In this document: positions 1 to 9,776 of the stretch, one piece after another
Numbering within the stretch: the first letter of the stretch is position 1
Layout of the letters: each line of letters starts with the position of its first letter
Origin: CAIXSC01 sp046349915
GTDB taxonomy: Bacteria; Planctomycetota; Planctomycetia; Pirellulales; Pirellulaceae
Assembly: GCA_046349915.1 (NCBI GenBank)
Contig: JAXMBL010000003.1
Coordinates: 1,054,001 to 1,118,000, forward strand
DNA length: 64,000 nt
Direction of reading: 5' to 3'
Notes under the pieces: generated by a model
The model's database searches: none
What the model saw: the letters and a program-made list of their open reading frames with translations, nothing else
What the model was told of the DNA's origin: nothing
Translations under genes and position numbers: made by a program

Positions 1-880
1 CGCGTTGCACCCAATCTTCGCTGATCATCAAGGTCGACGCGCCTTGCAGGAATTTGAAGTTCTTGGCGTGGCTGCCAATCACGCGCGGAGCAACGAAGGG
101 GCTGGTGAATCGCTGCGACCAGCTCTCACCGGCCCAGCAATGGCTGGGATCACCCCAGACGCAGAGCGATGGGTCGTAATCGGTCGCCATGAGCAACAAG
201 GCAAAGTCGCGCGAGCAGATGGCGCCCGTGCCAGGATGAATTTCGTGAGCCAGGTAAGCGCCCAACTGATTCGCGCGAGCTCGCAGGCGAGCGGTCTTTT
301 CGCGGAAGCGTTCGAGTCCCGCGGCCATCATGCCATCCCAACCGAAGACCCAGGGATAGCCGCTATGCAGGACGGGGTGGCCCCACAATCCCCAGAACCA
401 GCCGAAAATCCGAATGCCTGCCGCCGTGCCTGCCTCCAAGAGTCCCAGCAAATACTCTTCGGACCAGTCTTCGACATACTGGGCGCCGCGAGCGGCCACG
501 GAGTTGGGCACGAACTTGTCGGCATACTCGAGTCCCCAGCGAGCACTCAGGTGAGCATACGCGGCGCAGTGAGCGCTGATGGTTGGAGCAACGATACCGG
601 CGGCTGAAATGATCTGCTTTACTTCGTTCGCATCTCGAAACACGATCTTGCAGTTATCACCATGGCCAGGGCCATTCAACAAGTAGTTCGAGATCATGAT
701 TGAGCGAGCACCGCAGCCCGTCGCGTAACTCGCCACGTTTTCGAGGGTGTGCAAGGAGCCGACTAGTTGTCCCGTTTCGACGCCCGCGACCAAGCTGACT
801 TGCCGCCCGCAGCCGAGATTCAAGCGAGCTCGGTTGGGATCGAAGTACGCATTGAGTTCCTTGAAGAACAGAGAATTCAT
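1..880 (-). CDS. Sugar phosphate isomerase/epimerase-like TIM barrel protein (partial)
   Basis: Reading the minus strand from an ATG at 880 gives 293 codons without a stop up to the window edge, so the C-terminus is missing. The protein starts MNSLFFKELNAYFD and has no signal peptide, so it should be cytoplasmic. Segments such as APTISAHCAAYAHLSARWG, the acidic/histidine segment LAHEIHPGTGAICSRDF and WGDPSHCWAGE resemble the metal-binding strand ends of the xylose-isomerase-like TIM barrel superfamily (AP endonuclease 2 family). These proteins isomerise or epimerise sugars or inositol derivatives with a divalent metal. The substrate cannot be read from the sequence. It is transcribed divergently from the giant secreted protein at 1086. 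The family call is good; the exact reaction is unknown. Confidence 0.8.
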   Translation of the reverse strand, partial: MNSLFFKELNAYFDPNRARLNLGCGRQVSLVAGVETGQLVGSLHTLENVASYATGCGARSIMISNYLLNGPGHGDNCKIVFRDANEVKQIISAAGIVAPTISAHCAAYAHLSARWGLEYADKFVPNSVAARGAQYVEDWSEEYLLGLLEAGTAAGIRIFGWFWGLWGHPVLHSGYPWVFGWDGMMAAGLERFREKTARLRARANQLGAYLAHEIHPGTGAICSRDFALLLMATDYDPSLCVWGDPSHCWAGESWSQRFTSPFVAPRVIGSHAKNFKFLQGASTLMISEDWVQR

Positions 881-1085
881 GGAGGTGATTCCTTCGTGAT
901 GGTGGAAATGTCATGGGTGCTTCCCAGACCCGGTGGCGGTAAAGGTAACGTCTTTTCGTTGTTCGTGCGACAACACAAGGCGTTTACTCGTGTCGTCGGG
1001 GATTCATCGGATAGAATCTACCCCGGATGACGGGCTGCCAATGAATAGGAAGAGTTTGATCCAAGGCGATTTCAGGCGGGCTGGG

Positions 1086-4000
1086 ATGAACAATCGACGC
1101 TGGGATACGTTAGTTTTCGGGCTTCTTCTGGTGTGGATCGTGTGGGCCGTTGCTCCACAAGCGGCCTTCAGCCAAGGGCTGCAATCGAATCATGGAGTCT
1201 TGCGAGCCGTTCCAGTGCGGCAACCCGTCGTGGTCGACGGGAAGCTCGACGAATGGGATGTGTCGGCCGAAATCGTCAGTTACGGCGTGCGAAGGCTCCG
1301 TGACCGGTACTCGGTTCGAGTGGCCGCGATGTGGGATGCGGAGGCCGTCTATCTCGGACTCAAGTGGCGCGACCCCACTCCAATGATCAACAATGTGGAC
1401 GTCGATGCCACGCCGGGCGATGGCTGGATGGCCGACTCGTTCCAAGGACGCTTCATCGTGGCGGGGCGACAGGTCCACCTGACGACCTGCTATTCATCGA
1501 AAAAGGACAAGACAGCGGCGGTGATCGAATACGACGCGGCGCTCAATCAGGCCGGGCGGCGAGTGTTCGTTTCACCGGGCAAAACGACCCAGGACCCGAC
1601 CGGATTCGCTCAGGCGTTCGTCTCCGATAGCGACTCGCGGGGATATACCCAGGAATTACGTATTCCGTGGGCATTGCTCGGCAAGGATTTTCGACCCACC
1701 GCAGGCGGAAAAATCGGCTTTACAGGCGAGTACTTCTGGGGGAACGCCAGCGGGACGACATGGCCGGCGGTGATGTGGAGCGATCCGATCAATCCCAAGA
1801 ATCCCGTGCGGATTGTCGTCTATCAGAATCCAGGCGTATGGGGAGAAATGGAATTGCTGGGGCAGGGCAATCTGCCTCGCGCGAGTGAGCGGGACGACGA
1901 ATTACGGCTGGTGGGAACTACGCCTCTACGATTCGAAGTTCCCGGAGACGCGACGCATTTCTCCGTCGTAATCGAGGATGCCAGTGGTCGGCGAGTGAGG
2001 AATCTGGCCTCGCACCTCCGCGTGGAAGATTACGAAGTACGGCGTGAACGCACTCAAACTGATTCCGACGGCAAAAATCAACCCGCGAAGACGCCAGCAA
2101 CCAGCCAACCTCGTGAGTCACTCACGGCAATGTCGTCGACGAAGATGATCGAGGTCCCTTGGGATATCCGGCCTGACGGCGCTTGGAATCCCAATCGGTT
2201 GCTGTTCTTGGATGACCAAGTGGTGGCCGCTGGTACTTACACGGCCCGCTGCGTAGTTCATCGAGGCATTGGAGTGACGTACGCCGGGTCGTTCTACAAT
2301 CCCGGCACGCCGCCATGGCCGACCGCGAGCGGAACCGGCGCCTGGGGCTTCGATCACACGGGGCCCAGCGCAGTCGCGGCCATGCCGAAAGAAGCGAATA
2401 CGAAGGGACGAGTTTTCCTGGGGTGGCATCACGGCGAATGCGGCGTCGGATTCATCGGGCTCGATGGCAACGGCAAGAAAATCTGGGAATGGTTGCGGCG
2501 GGGAGTGGGAGCGACCCACATCGCGGCCTCTACACAGTACGTTTACTTTTGCTTCGAAGAGGGAGGCAAGCCGGCGCTCGGCAAAGTGCAGCCCGACAAC
2601 GGCGAGCAACTCAAGTTCAGCAATGGACTGCTCGATATCCCGCTGGCCGCGCCGCCAACTGGTTTGGCAGCACGTGGCGCGAATCTCCTTGTTTCACTCG
2701 CGTCCGCAAACAAAGTGCTTTGGCTCAACGCGGAAACGGCAGCCATTCAGCACGAGTTTCCCGTGCCAGGGGCCGGAGCATTGACCTTCGTCGGGGACGA
2801 TCGGTTCGTGGTGACGAGTGGCGACCAGTGGCTTCAGGGCGAGTTGTCTCGACGGTCAATCACACCGGTGCCCAACAGCAAAGCGAGCCAACCAACGATG
2901 AGCGACGCCATGCCGCTCGCCTTCGGAGCGGGAAAGCTGTTCTACGGCGACACGATTGATGCGAACGTCAAGGTTGTGACTGCGATCGATAAACGGAGGC
3001 AAGGGGAAACGGCCATTGGTGAGCCGGGAGGGCATCCGCCTGGCGTCTGGCGAGCTCAACGCATGAATACGCCGCGGGCGATCGCAGTCGAGGAACAGGC
3101 GTCCGGCGGCGTTCATGTGTGGGTCGTTGAAGCAAGTCATTCGCCTCGTCGCATCAGTGTTTGGGATGCTTCGACCGGAAAATTGGTACGCGACTACATT
3201 GGCAACACTCGGTATAGCGGAACCGGTGGGTTCTTGAGCGACGACGTTCCAGGGATCGGTTTCGTTGATGGAGTGAAGTACCAACTCGACCTGCCCGCCG
3301 GGACCTACACACCGCTGGAAGTGCTGGGTGGAACGCCGACGCCGCGCCCCTCGGAACACAACGGGTTTACGCTCGGAAAAGGAGCGGGCAATTTCGCCAA
3401 TCCGTATCATTTTCTCAGCAGCGCCAGCGGTCGCGAGCACGAGTACATCGTCGAAGCGGGCGGCACTCAGCCCATGGTCTTCATGAAGCGAGGCGACCGA
3501 TGGCAATGCGTCGCCGCCCTCGGGTCAGCTCAACAGCAGTTTCCCGAAAAGGTGACAAAGGCCCCCAGTCCAACGGCCGTGTTTTCTTGGCATGATGCGA
3601 ATGGCGACGGCCACCAACAGGCGAGCGAGATTACCTGGCGCGATCTTGGGGTGAAGCAGGTTTTTCAGTGTGGTTGGGGATATCGCTGTGGCCGCGATCT
3701 GGTCTTTTATCACTCAGGCTGGGCTTTTCGACCCGTCCGTTTCACGCCCGACGGAGCGCCTGTTTACGACGTTTCCAAGGCGGAACGTTTACCGGGTGAA
3801 TTGGGACAGGTGAAAGGCGACATCCATAAGACTCGTTTCGGTTATGTCGCTGATACCAGTACGGGAGAAGTAGTGGATCGGCTCAATGTCATCCATGGAT
3901 TGCATTACGTCACGGGATTCGATCAATCGGGAAGGCTTGTGTGGAAATACCCCAGCTATTGGGTTTCCGTCCATGGCGCGTTCACGGCGCCGATGGCGAT

Positions 4001-7000
4001 GCCGGGCGTGCTGATGGGAGTGCTGAAGACCAGTGGCGTGATTGAAGGAGTCGCAGCGCAACCGGGAACGGTGAAGTCGGGAGAGTCGCGCGAGGATCGA
4101 GCTCTTACGGCAACCGGGGCGACTCATGATGTGATTTCGTTACGCGGCAACATTGGACAGGAATTTTTGATTCGCGACGATGGCGTGTATCTCGCGGAAC
4201 TCTTCACCGACCAGCGGATGGCCCCCGCCGATTTGCCGCCAACACGAGACATTGTGGGCGCGCCGATCAACGAAACGACTCTTGGTGGCGAACCATTCAA
4301 TGGATGGATTGGTCGGCAACGCGACGGCAAGGTCCGCATGACGTATGGCCTAACGGACGTGCGGATCGCTGAAGTGGTCGGACTCGATCGTGTTACCGAA
4401 CTCCCGAGCCAGTCGATCGTCATTGGTGAAACAGAATTGGCCGCCGCTCGCAAGTTTCAACCCAAGTCGGCGGCGACGCAAGTCACCGAAGCGATCGTCC
4501 CGCGAGGCGGTGCGTTCACGGACGCGAACTTGACAGAGACGGGCTTCTTCGCCGACTCGCAGGATGTGCTGGTGATTCGCTCGGGACGCGAAGAATTGGG
4601 GCGAGCACGACTGCGATGGGACGAGTCGGGATTGCATCTGGCCTGTCAAGTCGCGGACGCGACTCCTTGGGTCAATAAAGGGACTTCCGGCCCGCTGGCA
4701 TTCAAATCGGGCGACAGCGTGAATCTGTTTGCCAGCACAACCGACTCGGCCATGCCCGATCGGTTGGCCGGCGCCCGGGTGCTGCTCACCTCGTTGCGAG
4801 GCAAGCCGACGGCCATGGTCTATCGGCCCGCGGGGCCCGGCAACTCGGCCTATGTGTTCGAGTCGCCGGTGCGGAAGTCGGCATTCGCACACGTGGCCGA
4901 GTCGTCGGAAATTCGTTTCGCTGTGCAGCCGGGCAACGGAAGCTACAGTTTGAAATGCACAATTCCTTGGTCGGAGTTGGCGATACAACCTGCGAAGGGA
5001 ATGAAAATCCGCGGCGATATCGGATTCCTGTTCGGCGACGATGTCGGAGCGTCCACGGCTCAACGCGTGCACTGGGTCGATCGAGCCACGAATGTCGTCA
5101 ACGACTCGCCGACAGAAGCCGAGTTTTTTCCGGCACGCTGGGGTACATGGACGCTGTCGGATACCGAACAACGAACCGCGAGTGTTCCCGCGAAAACATT
5201 CCCTGTTCAGCCAGCGGCGAGTAAACCGCAGGCGCCGAGCGTCGCTGGTTGGAAAACCGTGTATCGCGAAACTTTTGACGAATGTCCCGTGGGATTGAAG
5301 ACAGGCGAGGGAGCTCTCGCTCATTGGGAAATGGGCTCGGCGCTCGGTGTTGTGCGCGAGGGGGGAAAGGGCTCGACCAGTGGGAGATACCTGGCCCAGT
5401 TTACTCCCTGGCAGCACTTCAACTTTGGTCCCGTGTTCAAGGTGGACCTGAAGAATCATCCTCACACGCATGTGCGCGTTCGGTTCAATCTGTATACGTT
5501 TGGCGAGTGGCGTGGATTGCATGGCCAGGGATCGCCGCACACGATAGGCCTGCATGATTCTCGAGCATCACGGCCTTGGAGCAAGTACTTCGCGCTGGCG
5601 ACGGTTGAAGGCTCGAAACAGTCTTGGCCTGACTTGATCCATGCCGCAACACATCCCGCGGCGACTGGGGCGATTCGCGACGGTCGAATTGACACTGCCC
5701 AGAGTCATCAAAACGATCATCGTTGGCCGGTGTCGGTTGAGTATGTGTCGGGTTCCGATACTCTCCGATTCGCGGTGTTGAGCGGCTGGCATTCACTCGG
5801 CGGACCACCGCTGCCGGAGCCGACCTTTGGTTTAGACGACATTCACGTCGAAGTGCTCGATGCGCGAACCCCTCTTGGCTTGACTCCATTAGATGGACCA
5901 AGCTCGGGTTCTCGCGACTCTTCCTCGTCTCAAGCAACTGATCCAACGAAGCAGCCGCCTGCGTTCCGTTGGATTTCGGTGAAGAGTGCGGCCCCGAATC
6001 GAGGCGGGGCGACGTCGCAACAAAATGATGTTTCGCCGGCAAATTCCGAGCGAAATGTAGAGCTGCGATTTGCGCTCGATAGCGCTGGCTATGTGACCTT
6101 GGTCATCGAAAATGCCGAGGGAGTTCGCGTGAAGAATCTGGTCGGAGAGACTCGTTTCGATGCGGGCGAGCATGTCGTTATCTGGGATGGCCGCGATGAG
6201 ACGAGCAAGAACTTTCGAATCTGCGGTGTCTATGACATTGATCCTCAGCCCGTGGCCAAGGGGCAGTATCGAGTGCGTGGACTGGTGCGTCCCGCCATCG
6301 AAGCTCGTTATGAACTGACGGTCAATAATGCGGGAAATCCTCCTTGGCCAAAGCAAGATGGAACAGGTCGCTGGCTCGCGGACCACTCGCCGCCGAGCGA
6401 TGTTTTGTTCTTGCCGCCGGGACGAGCCGCTCATCGAGGCTCGGTCCATGATGCAGGCTATCGGCCCGGCGCCGCCGATTTCATCCCCACGGATGAACCA
6501 CTGGTGTTGATCGCCAGCCATGTCGCCGAGTCAGGCGATGGCTTGGTGTGGTGTGGTCTGAACGGCGAAAAACGGCGAGGGATACGCAGCCTGGGAGCAG
6601 GTGGAGGCTGGTGTGGAGCCGAGCGATTAGCACGCGATGCGGGCCCGATGGCGGATGCTTCGGTCTACGCCTATCTGGCCACCGGTTGGAAAAACACATT
6701 CGAGTTGCGCACCTTGCCCGCTGGCGAGGTCATTCACTCGATGGAAGTGGATACGCCTGGCGAAATCCATTGCTTGGGAGTCGCGGTTCACAATCGTCTG
6801 TTGGCGGCGACGTTGAGTCCGGTACGCGTGCGCGATGAAGTGCAGCGGGCGACTGACCAGGGCGGTAAGCAGTCGTCGTCCCAGTCTTGGGGATTGCTCT
6901 TGTTGTTCGACACGGTCGCTCGCAAACCGCTGGGGACACTGCCGCTATTGGGAGTGGGAGGCGTTACGTTCGACGATCAAGGACGTCTATTCGTCGTCGT

Positions 7001-8552
7001 GAACAATCAGATTGTGAAACTGGAAGGGCTCGACCGGCAGCGATCAGCACCGCTTACCGATGTACCTTTGACGAAGTTGACGGGCCACTCAGCTCTGTCT
7101 GATCCGCGTCAGTTGATGTTCGACAGCGGCGAGCTGTTTGTGGCTGATCACGGAACATCTCATCAGATCCACGTCTTGGACACTCAGGGGCGCGAGCTGA
7201 GAACGATTGGTCGACCGGGCGGCGCGAAGCTGGGAGCGTATCAGCAAGATGCGATGCAGAAACCGGCTGGCATGACGATCGATTCAAGGGGGAAGTTATG
7301 GGTCGCTGAATCGGACCTTTCGCCGAAGCGAGTTAGCGTTTGGAGTCGAGACGGTAAATTCGAACGGGCTTACTACGGACCGCCGGGATATGGGGGCGGC
7401 GGTTCGCTTGACCACTTCGACCCCACTCGTTTCTATCTTTCGTATGGTTCGGGGCTGGAGTTTCAAGTCGATTGGCTGACACGAACTTCTCGTCCCGTGC
7501 ATCGCTATTGGATCGATGATGCCGCCGCTTTGCGACTTGGAGGCGACTGGCATGCGGCGCCCGAGACCCCTCTGGTTGTTGCTGGTCGTCGCTACCTTAC
7601 TAACGCCTTCTCGAATAGTCCTGGTGGTTTTGGACAGGTGGTTGGGGTGTGGCGGCTTGAGAACGAGCAAGCTGTTCCCGCGGCCGCTGCTGGCGCCGTT
7701 TCCGCTTGGCCTCCGTTGAATGCCGACGAGTTCAAGCAGTTGACGCCAGAGAAAGCCGACCGAGGTAAGACGTTCTTCGTCTGGTCTGATCTGAATGGCG
7801 ACCAGCGACCGCAGGCGAACGAGGTGACAACAACGACCGACGACGGCATTCAACGCAACAACGGCAAGCATGTCGGCGGCATTTACGTTGGCCCCGATTT
7901 ATCATTGACCACCTCGTTCGGGCTGCATCTCAAGCCTCTGCGATTCACGGACCGGGGAGTCCCCGTGTACGACGCCGCGCAGACCCAACGGCTCGTCAGG
8001 CAACTCGAATACCATTGGGTGCCGTATGACGCGGTGGCGTCGTCGGATGGCTGGTTTATCACGAAGGCTGAACCGTTGCGAGGTTTCCGCGAAGGGAAGC
8101 AGTTGTGGAGTTATCCGAATCAATGGCCGGAGTTGCATGCTTGTTTGCGCGAGCCGCCTCCGTTGTCGTCGCCGGGGAAATTCATCGGCACTATGCGTTG
8201 GCTCGGTCACCCTATCTCGCCTCGAGGCAGCGATGTGGGCGAGATCTTTGCGCTGACGGGCTACTACGGTCAGATTTGCCTGATTACCGCCGATGGGCTG
8301 TGCGTGGGGACTCTGTTTCAGGACGCACGCGCGACGGGTTACTTCAACGCGTTCGAGAAGTTGACGAGCGCTCAACCAGGAACGCTTATGAACGAGGCGA
8401 GTTTACAGACGGAGTGTTTCTTTGACACGATCACTCAGACGACCGATGGTCGGGTTTACTTGCAAGCTGGCAAGTCGCAATGCAACATCGTGCGGCTGGA
8501 TGGACTAGAGTCAATTCGGCGTCTCCCGACGGAGGTGTTCGAGCTCGAGTAA
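1086..8552 (+). CDS. Giant secreted multidomain protein, internally duplicated (CBM9-like, FlgD-like, beta-propeller)
   Basis: A 2488-residue protein starting at MNNRRWDTLVFGLLLV, where a signal peptide begins; in-frame ATGs at 1041 and upstream would bury it. Residues about 47-270 look like a CBM9/DOMON carbohydrate-binding domain (VDGKLDEWD). About 285-400 is a FlgD-like Ig fold and 395-1105 a beta-propeller region ending near a calcium-loop motif (DANGDGHQQASE). A second CBM9-like domain lies at about 1145-1360 and a LamG-like region at about 1390-1595. A second FlgD-like fold (1657-1750) and second propeller with NGDQRPQANE follow. The two propeller halves align segment by segment, so the gene arose by internal duplication. 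It is probably an extracellular glycan-binding or scaffold protein; no catalytic motif was recognised. A hairpin follows at 8633-8648. Confidence 0.85.
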   Translation: MNNRRWDTLVFGLLLVWIVWAVAPQAAFSQGLQSNHGVLRAVPVRQPVVVDGKLDEWDVSAEIVSYGVRRLRDRYSVRVAAMWDAEAVYLGLKWRDPTPMINNVDVDATPGDGWMADSFQGRFIVAGRQVHLTTCYSSKKDKTAAVIEYDAALNQAGRRVFVSPGKTTQDPTGFAQAFVSDSDSRGYTQELRIPWALLGKDFRPTAGGKIGFTGEYFWGNASGTTWPAVMWSDPINPKNPVRIVVYQNPGVWGEMELLGQGNLPRASERDDELRLVGTTPLRFEVPGDATHFSVVIEDASGRRVRNLASHLRVEDYEVRRERTQTDSDGKNQPAKTPATSQPRESLTAMSSTKMIEVPWDIRPDGAWNPNRLLFLDDQVVAAGTYTARCVVHRGIGVTYAGSFYNPGTPPWPTASGTGAWGFDHTGPSAVAAMPKEANTKGRVFLGWHHGECGVGFIGLDGNGKKIWEWLRRGVGATHIAASTQYVYFCFEEGGKPALGKVQPDNGEQLKFSNGLLDIPLAAPPTGLAARGANLLVSLASANKVLWLNAETAAIQHEFPVPGAGALTFVGDDRFVVTSGDQWLQGELSRRSITPVPNSKASQPTMSDAMPLAFGAGKLFYGDTIDANVKVVTAIDKRRQGETAIGEPGGHPPGVWRAQRMNTPRAIAVEEQASGGVHVWVVEASHSPRRISVWDASTGKLVRDYIGNTRYSGTGGFLSDDVPGIGFVDGVKYQLDLPAGTYTPLEVLGGTPTPRPSEHNGFTLGKGAGNFANPYHFLSSASGREHEYIVEAGGTQPMVFMKRGDRWQCVAALGSAQQQFPEKVTKAPSPTAVFSWHDANGDGHQQASEITWRDLGVKQVFQCGWGYRCGRDLVFYHSGWAFRPVRFTPDGAPVYDVSKAERLPGELGQVKGDIHKTRFGYVADTSTGEVVDRLNVIHGLHYVTGFDQSGRLVWKYPSYWVSVHGAFTAPMAMPGVLMGVLKTSGVIEGVAAQPGTVKSGESREDRALTATGATHDVISLRGNIGQEFLIRDDGVYLAELFTDQRMAPADLPPTRDIVGAPINETTLGGEPFNGWIGRQRDGKVRMTYGLTDVRIAEVVGLDRVTELPSQSIVIGETELAAARKFQPKSAATQVTEAIVPRGGAFTDANLTETGFFADSQDVLVIRSGREELGRARLRWDESGLHLACQVADATPWVNKGTSGPLAFKSGDSVNLFASTTDSAMPDRLAGARVLLTSLRGKPTAMVYRPAGPGNSAYVFESPVRKSAFAHVAESSEIRFAVQPGNGSYSLKCTIPWSELAIQPAKGMKIRGDIGFLFGDDVGASTAQRVHWVDRATNVVNDSPTEAEFFPARWGTWTLSDTEQRTASVPAKTFPVQPAASKPQAPSVAGWKTVYRETFDECPVGLKTGEGALAHWEMGSALGVVREGGKGSTSGRYLAQFTPWQHFNFGPVFKVDLKNHPHTHVRVRFNLYTFGEWRGLHGQGSPHTIGLHDSRASRPWSKYFALATVEGSKQSWPDLIHAATHPAATGAIRDGRIDTAQSHQNDHRWPVSVEYVSGSDTLRFAVLSGWHSLGGPPLPEPTFGLDDIHVEVLDARTPLGLTPLDGPSSGSRDSSSSQATDPTKQPPAFRWISVKSAAPNRGGATSQQNDVSPANSERNVELRFALDSAGYVTLVIENAEGVRVKNLVGETRFDAGEHVVIWDGRDETSKNFRICGVYDIDPQPVAKGQYRVRGLVRPAIEARYELTVNNAGNPPWPKQDGTGRWLADHSPPSDVLFLPPGRAAHRGSVHDAGYRPGAADFIPTDEPLVLIASHVAESGDGLVWCGLNGEKRRGIRSLGAGGGWCGAERLARDAGPMADASVYAYLATGWKNTFELRTLPAGEVIHSMEVDTPGEIHCLGVAVHNRLLAATLSPVRVRDEVQRATDQGGKQSSSQSWGLLLLFDTVARKPLGTLPLLGVGGVTFDDQGRLFVVVNNQIVKLEGLDRQRSAPLTDVPLTKLTGHSALSDPRQLMFDSGELFVADHGTSHQIHVLDTQGRELRTIGRPGGAKLGAYQQDAMQKPAGMTIDSRGKLWVAESDLSPKRVSVWSRDGKFERAYYGPPGYGGGGSLDHFDPTRFYLSYGSGLEFQVDWLTRTSRPVHRYWIDDAAALRLGGDWHAAPETPLVVAGRRYLTNAFSNSPGGFGQVVGVWRLENEQAVPAAAAGAVSAWPPLNADEFKQLTPEKADRGKTFFVWSDLNGDQRPQANEVTTTTDDGIQRNNGKHVGGIYVGPDLSLTTSFGLHLKPLRFTDRGVPVYDAAQTQRLVRQLEYHWVPYDAVASSDGWFITKAEPLRGFREGKQLWSYPNQWPELHACLREPPPLSSPGKFIGTMRWLGHPISPRGSDVGEIFALTGYYGQICLITADGLCVGTLFQDARATGYFNAFEKLTSAQPGTLMNEASLQTECFFDTITQTTDGRVYLQAGKSQCNIVRLDGLESIRRLPTEVFELE

Positions 8553-8632
8553 TGAAGCGACGGTTTGGAGCTAGTTCGACGTCGTTCCGGATTGTGCGAC
8601 CCGCTGGGATGCGCGATGATGGAGTGTTGGCG

Positions 8633-8648
8633 GACCGCACGCGCGGTC
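8633..8648. terminator. Hairpin after the giant secreted protein
   Basis: GACCGC-ACGC-GCGGTC is a perfect 6-bp stem with a 4-nt loop, 80 bases after the stop of the giant gene and before the gluconolactonase ribosome site. There is no clear U tract, so a terminator role is only plausible. Confidence 0.3.
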
Positions 8649-8690
8649 GGCGTCCCCGGTTCGTTTTTCATTGTTTGGAGGAGTCAACTC

Positions 8691-9641
8691 ATGCGCCGTC
8701 GGGCGGTTTTTGCTTTGTTTGTCGTTGTTTTGTTTGGCTGGAAAGCTCCTGATCGCGTTCTGAGCGACGAGCCGAGTTCGGTGGTGGAACCAGGGGCCAA
8801 GGTGCAGAAATTGGCCGGGGACATGAAGTTCACCGAAGGGCCGGTCTGGATTCCGGCTCGCAAGGTGCTCGTGTTTTCGGACATACCGAATAGCAAGTTG
8901 ATGCAATGGAGCGAAGCAGGCGGGTTGTCGGTCTTTCGCATGAGTGAGCAATCGAACGGGAACATTCTGGACCTGGAGGGACGATTGCTCTCGTGTCAGC
9001 ATGCCGGTCGCAATATCGTGCGGACCGAAGCGGGTGGAGAAGTGTCGGTCGTTGTCGACAAGTACGACGGCAAGCGATTCAATTCCCCCAATGATCTCGC
9101 CATTCGTTCGGATGGGACGATTTGGTTTACCGACCCGGCCTGGGGATTGGTGGGACCGCACGAGATTCCTGGTCATTGGGTTTACAAGTTTGACCCCAAG
9201 ACGGGCAAGGTCGAGCCCGTGATCAAGGACTTGGCCATGCCGAATGGAATTAACTTCTCGCCCGACGAGAGCCGTTTGTACGTGGCCGATACGGGTGGAC
9301 ACGAGAGGCAACCGAATCCGGAATTGCGCAAGCTGCCTGCGGGGATTCACTGCTACGAAGTGAGCAAAGCGGGCGAGTTGGGCAAGAAGTTGTTCAAGAT
9401 CGATCACGGAAGTGATGGGATGGCGGTGGACGTGCAGGGAAACCTCTACACGACTCATGGCAAGATCCAGGTCTACAACGCGGATGGTAAGAAGCTGGAG
9501 ACGATTGACGTGCCCGAGGGACCGGCGAATTGCACGTTCGGCGGCGATGACTATAAGACCCTGTTCATTACCGCTCGAACTTCGCTGTACAGCATCCGAC
9601 TGAAGCACGCGGGTGCGAAGCCGCCCGGCGCGAAGTGGTAA
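8691..9641 (+). CDS. SMP-30/gluconolactonase-like secreted lactonase
   Basis: A 316-residue protein. The start at 8691 is preceded by GGAGGAG (about 8677-8683) and gives a signal peptide (MRRRAVFALFVVVLFGW); the longer frame from 8565 has neither. The six-bladed SMP-30/gluconolactonase fold is indicated by FTEGPVW near the mature N-terminus (the Glu is a metal ligand in the family), FNSPNDLAI followed by WFTDPAWG, MPNGINFSPDE and DGMAVDVQGNLY. These supply the Glu, Asn, Asn and Asp metal ligands known in the family. It probably hydrolyses a sugar lactone in the periplasm or outside the cell. It follows the giant glycan-binding protein on the same strand. Confidence 0.88.
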   Translation: MRRRAVFALFVVVLFGWKAPDRVLSDEPSSVVEPGAKVQKLAGDMKFTEGPVWIPARKVLVFSDIPNSKLMQWSEAGGLSVFRMSEQSNGNILDLEGRLLSCQHAGRNIVRTEAGGEVSVVVDKYDGKRFNSPNDLAIRSDGTIWFTDPAWGLVGPHEIPGHWVYKFDPKTGKVEPVIKDLAMPNGINFSPDESRLYVADTGGHERQPNPELRKLPAGIHCYEVSKAGELGKKLFKIDHGSDGMAVDVQGNLYTTHGKIQVYNADGKKLETIDVPEGPANCTFGGDDYKTLFITARTSLYSIRLKHAGAKPPGAKW

Positions 9642-9672
9642 GGCCTAGTGGGGAGATGGTCTTGCATAACGA

Positions 9673-9698
9673 GTCACGGGACAGGTGAGTCCCGTGGC
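9673..9698. terminator. Perfect hairpin between lactonase and hydrolase genes
   Basis: CACGGGAC-AGGTGA-GTCCCGTG (9675-9696) is a perfect 8-bp stem, extended at the base by a wobble pair. It lies just after the lactonase stop and would fall inside the next gene if that gene started at 9648, which favours the downstream start at 9777. It resembles other long perfect intergenic hairpins in this window. Confidence 0.45.
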
Positions 9699-9776
9699 GA
9701 GGCTGTCGTCGACGACGCGTGTCTGGCTTTCGAGTCTTATTTCTTCGTCAACAACTCCGATGGACGCCCCACATCC

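Noticed and set aside
8571..9608. 345-codon open frame antisense to the gluconolactonase
   Set aside because: A shadow of the real gene: no motif, and the plus strand has a ribosome site, signal peptide and full SMP-30 motifs.
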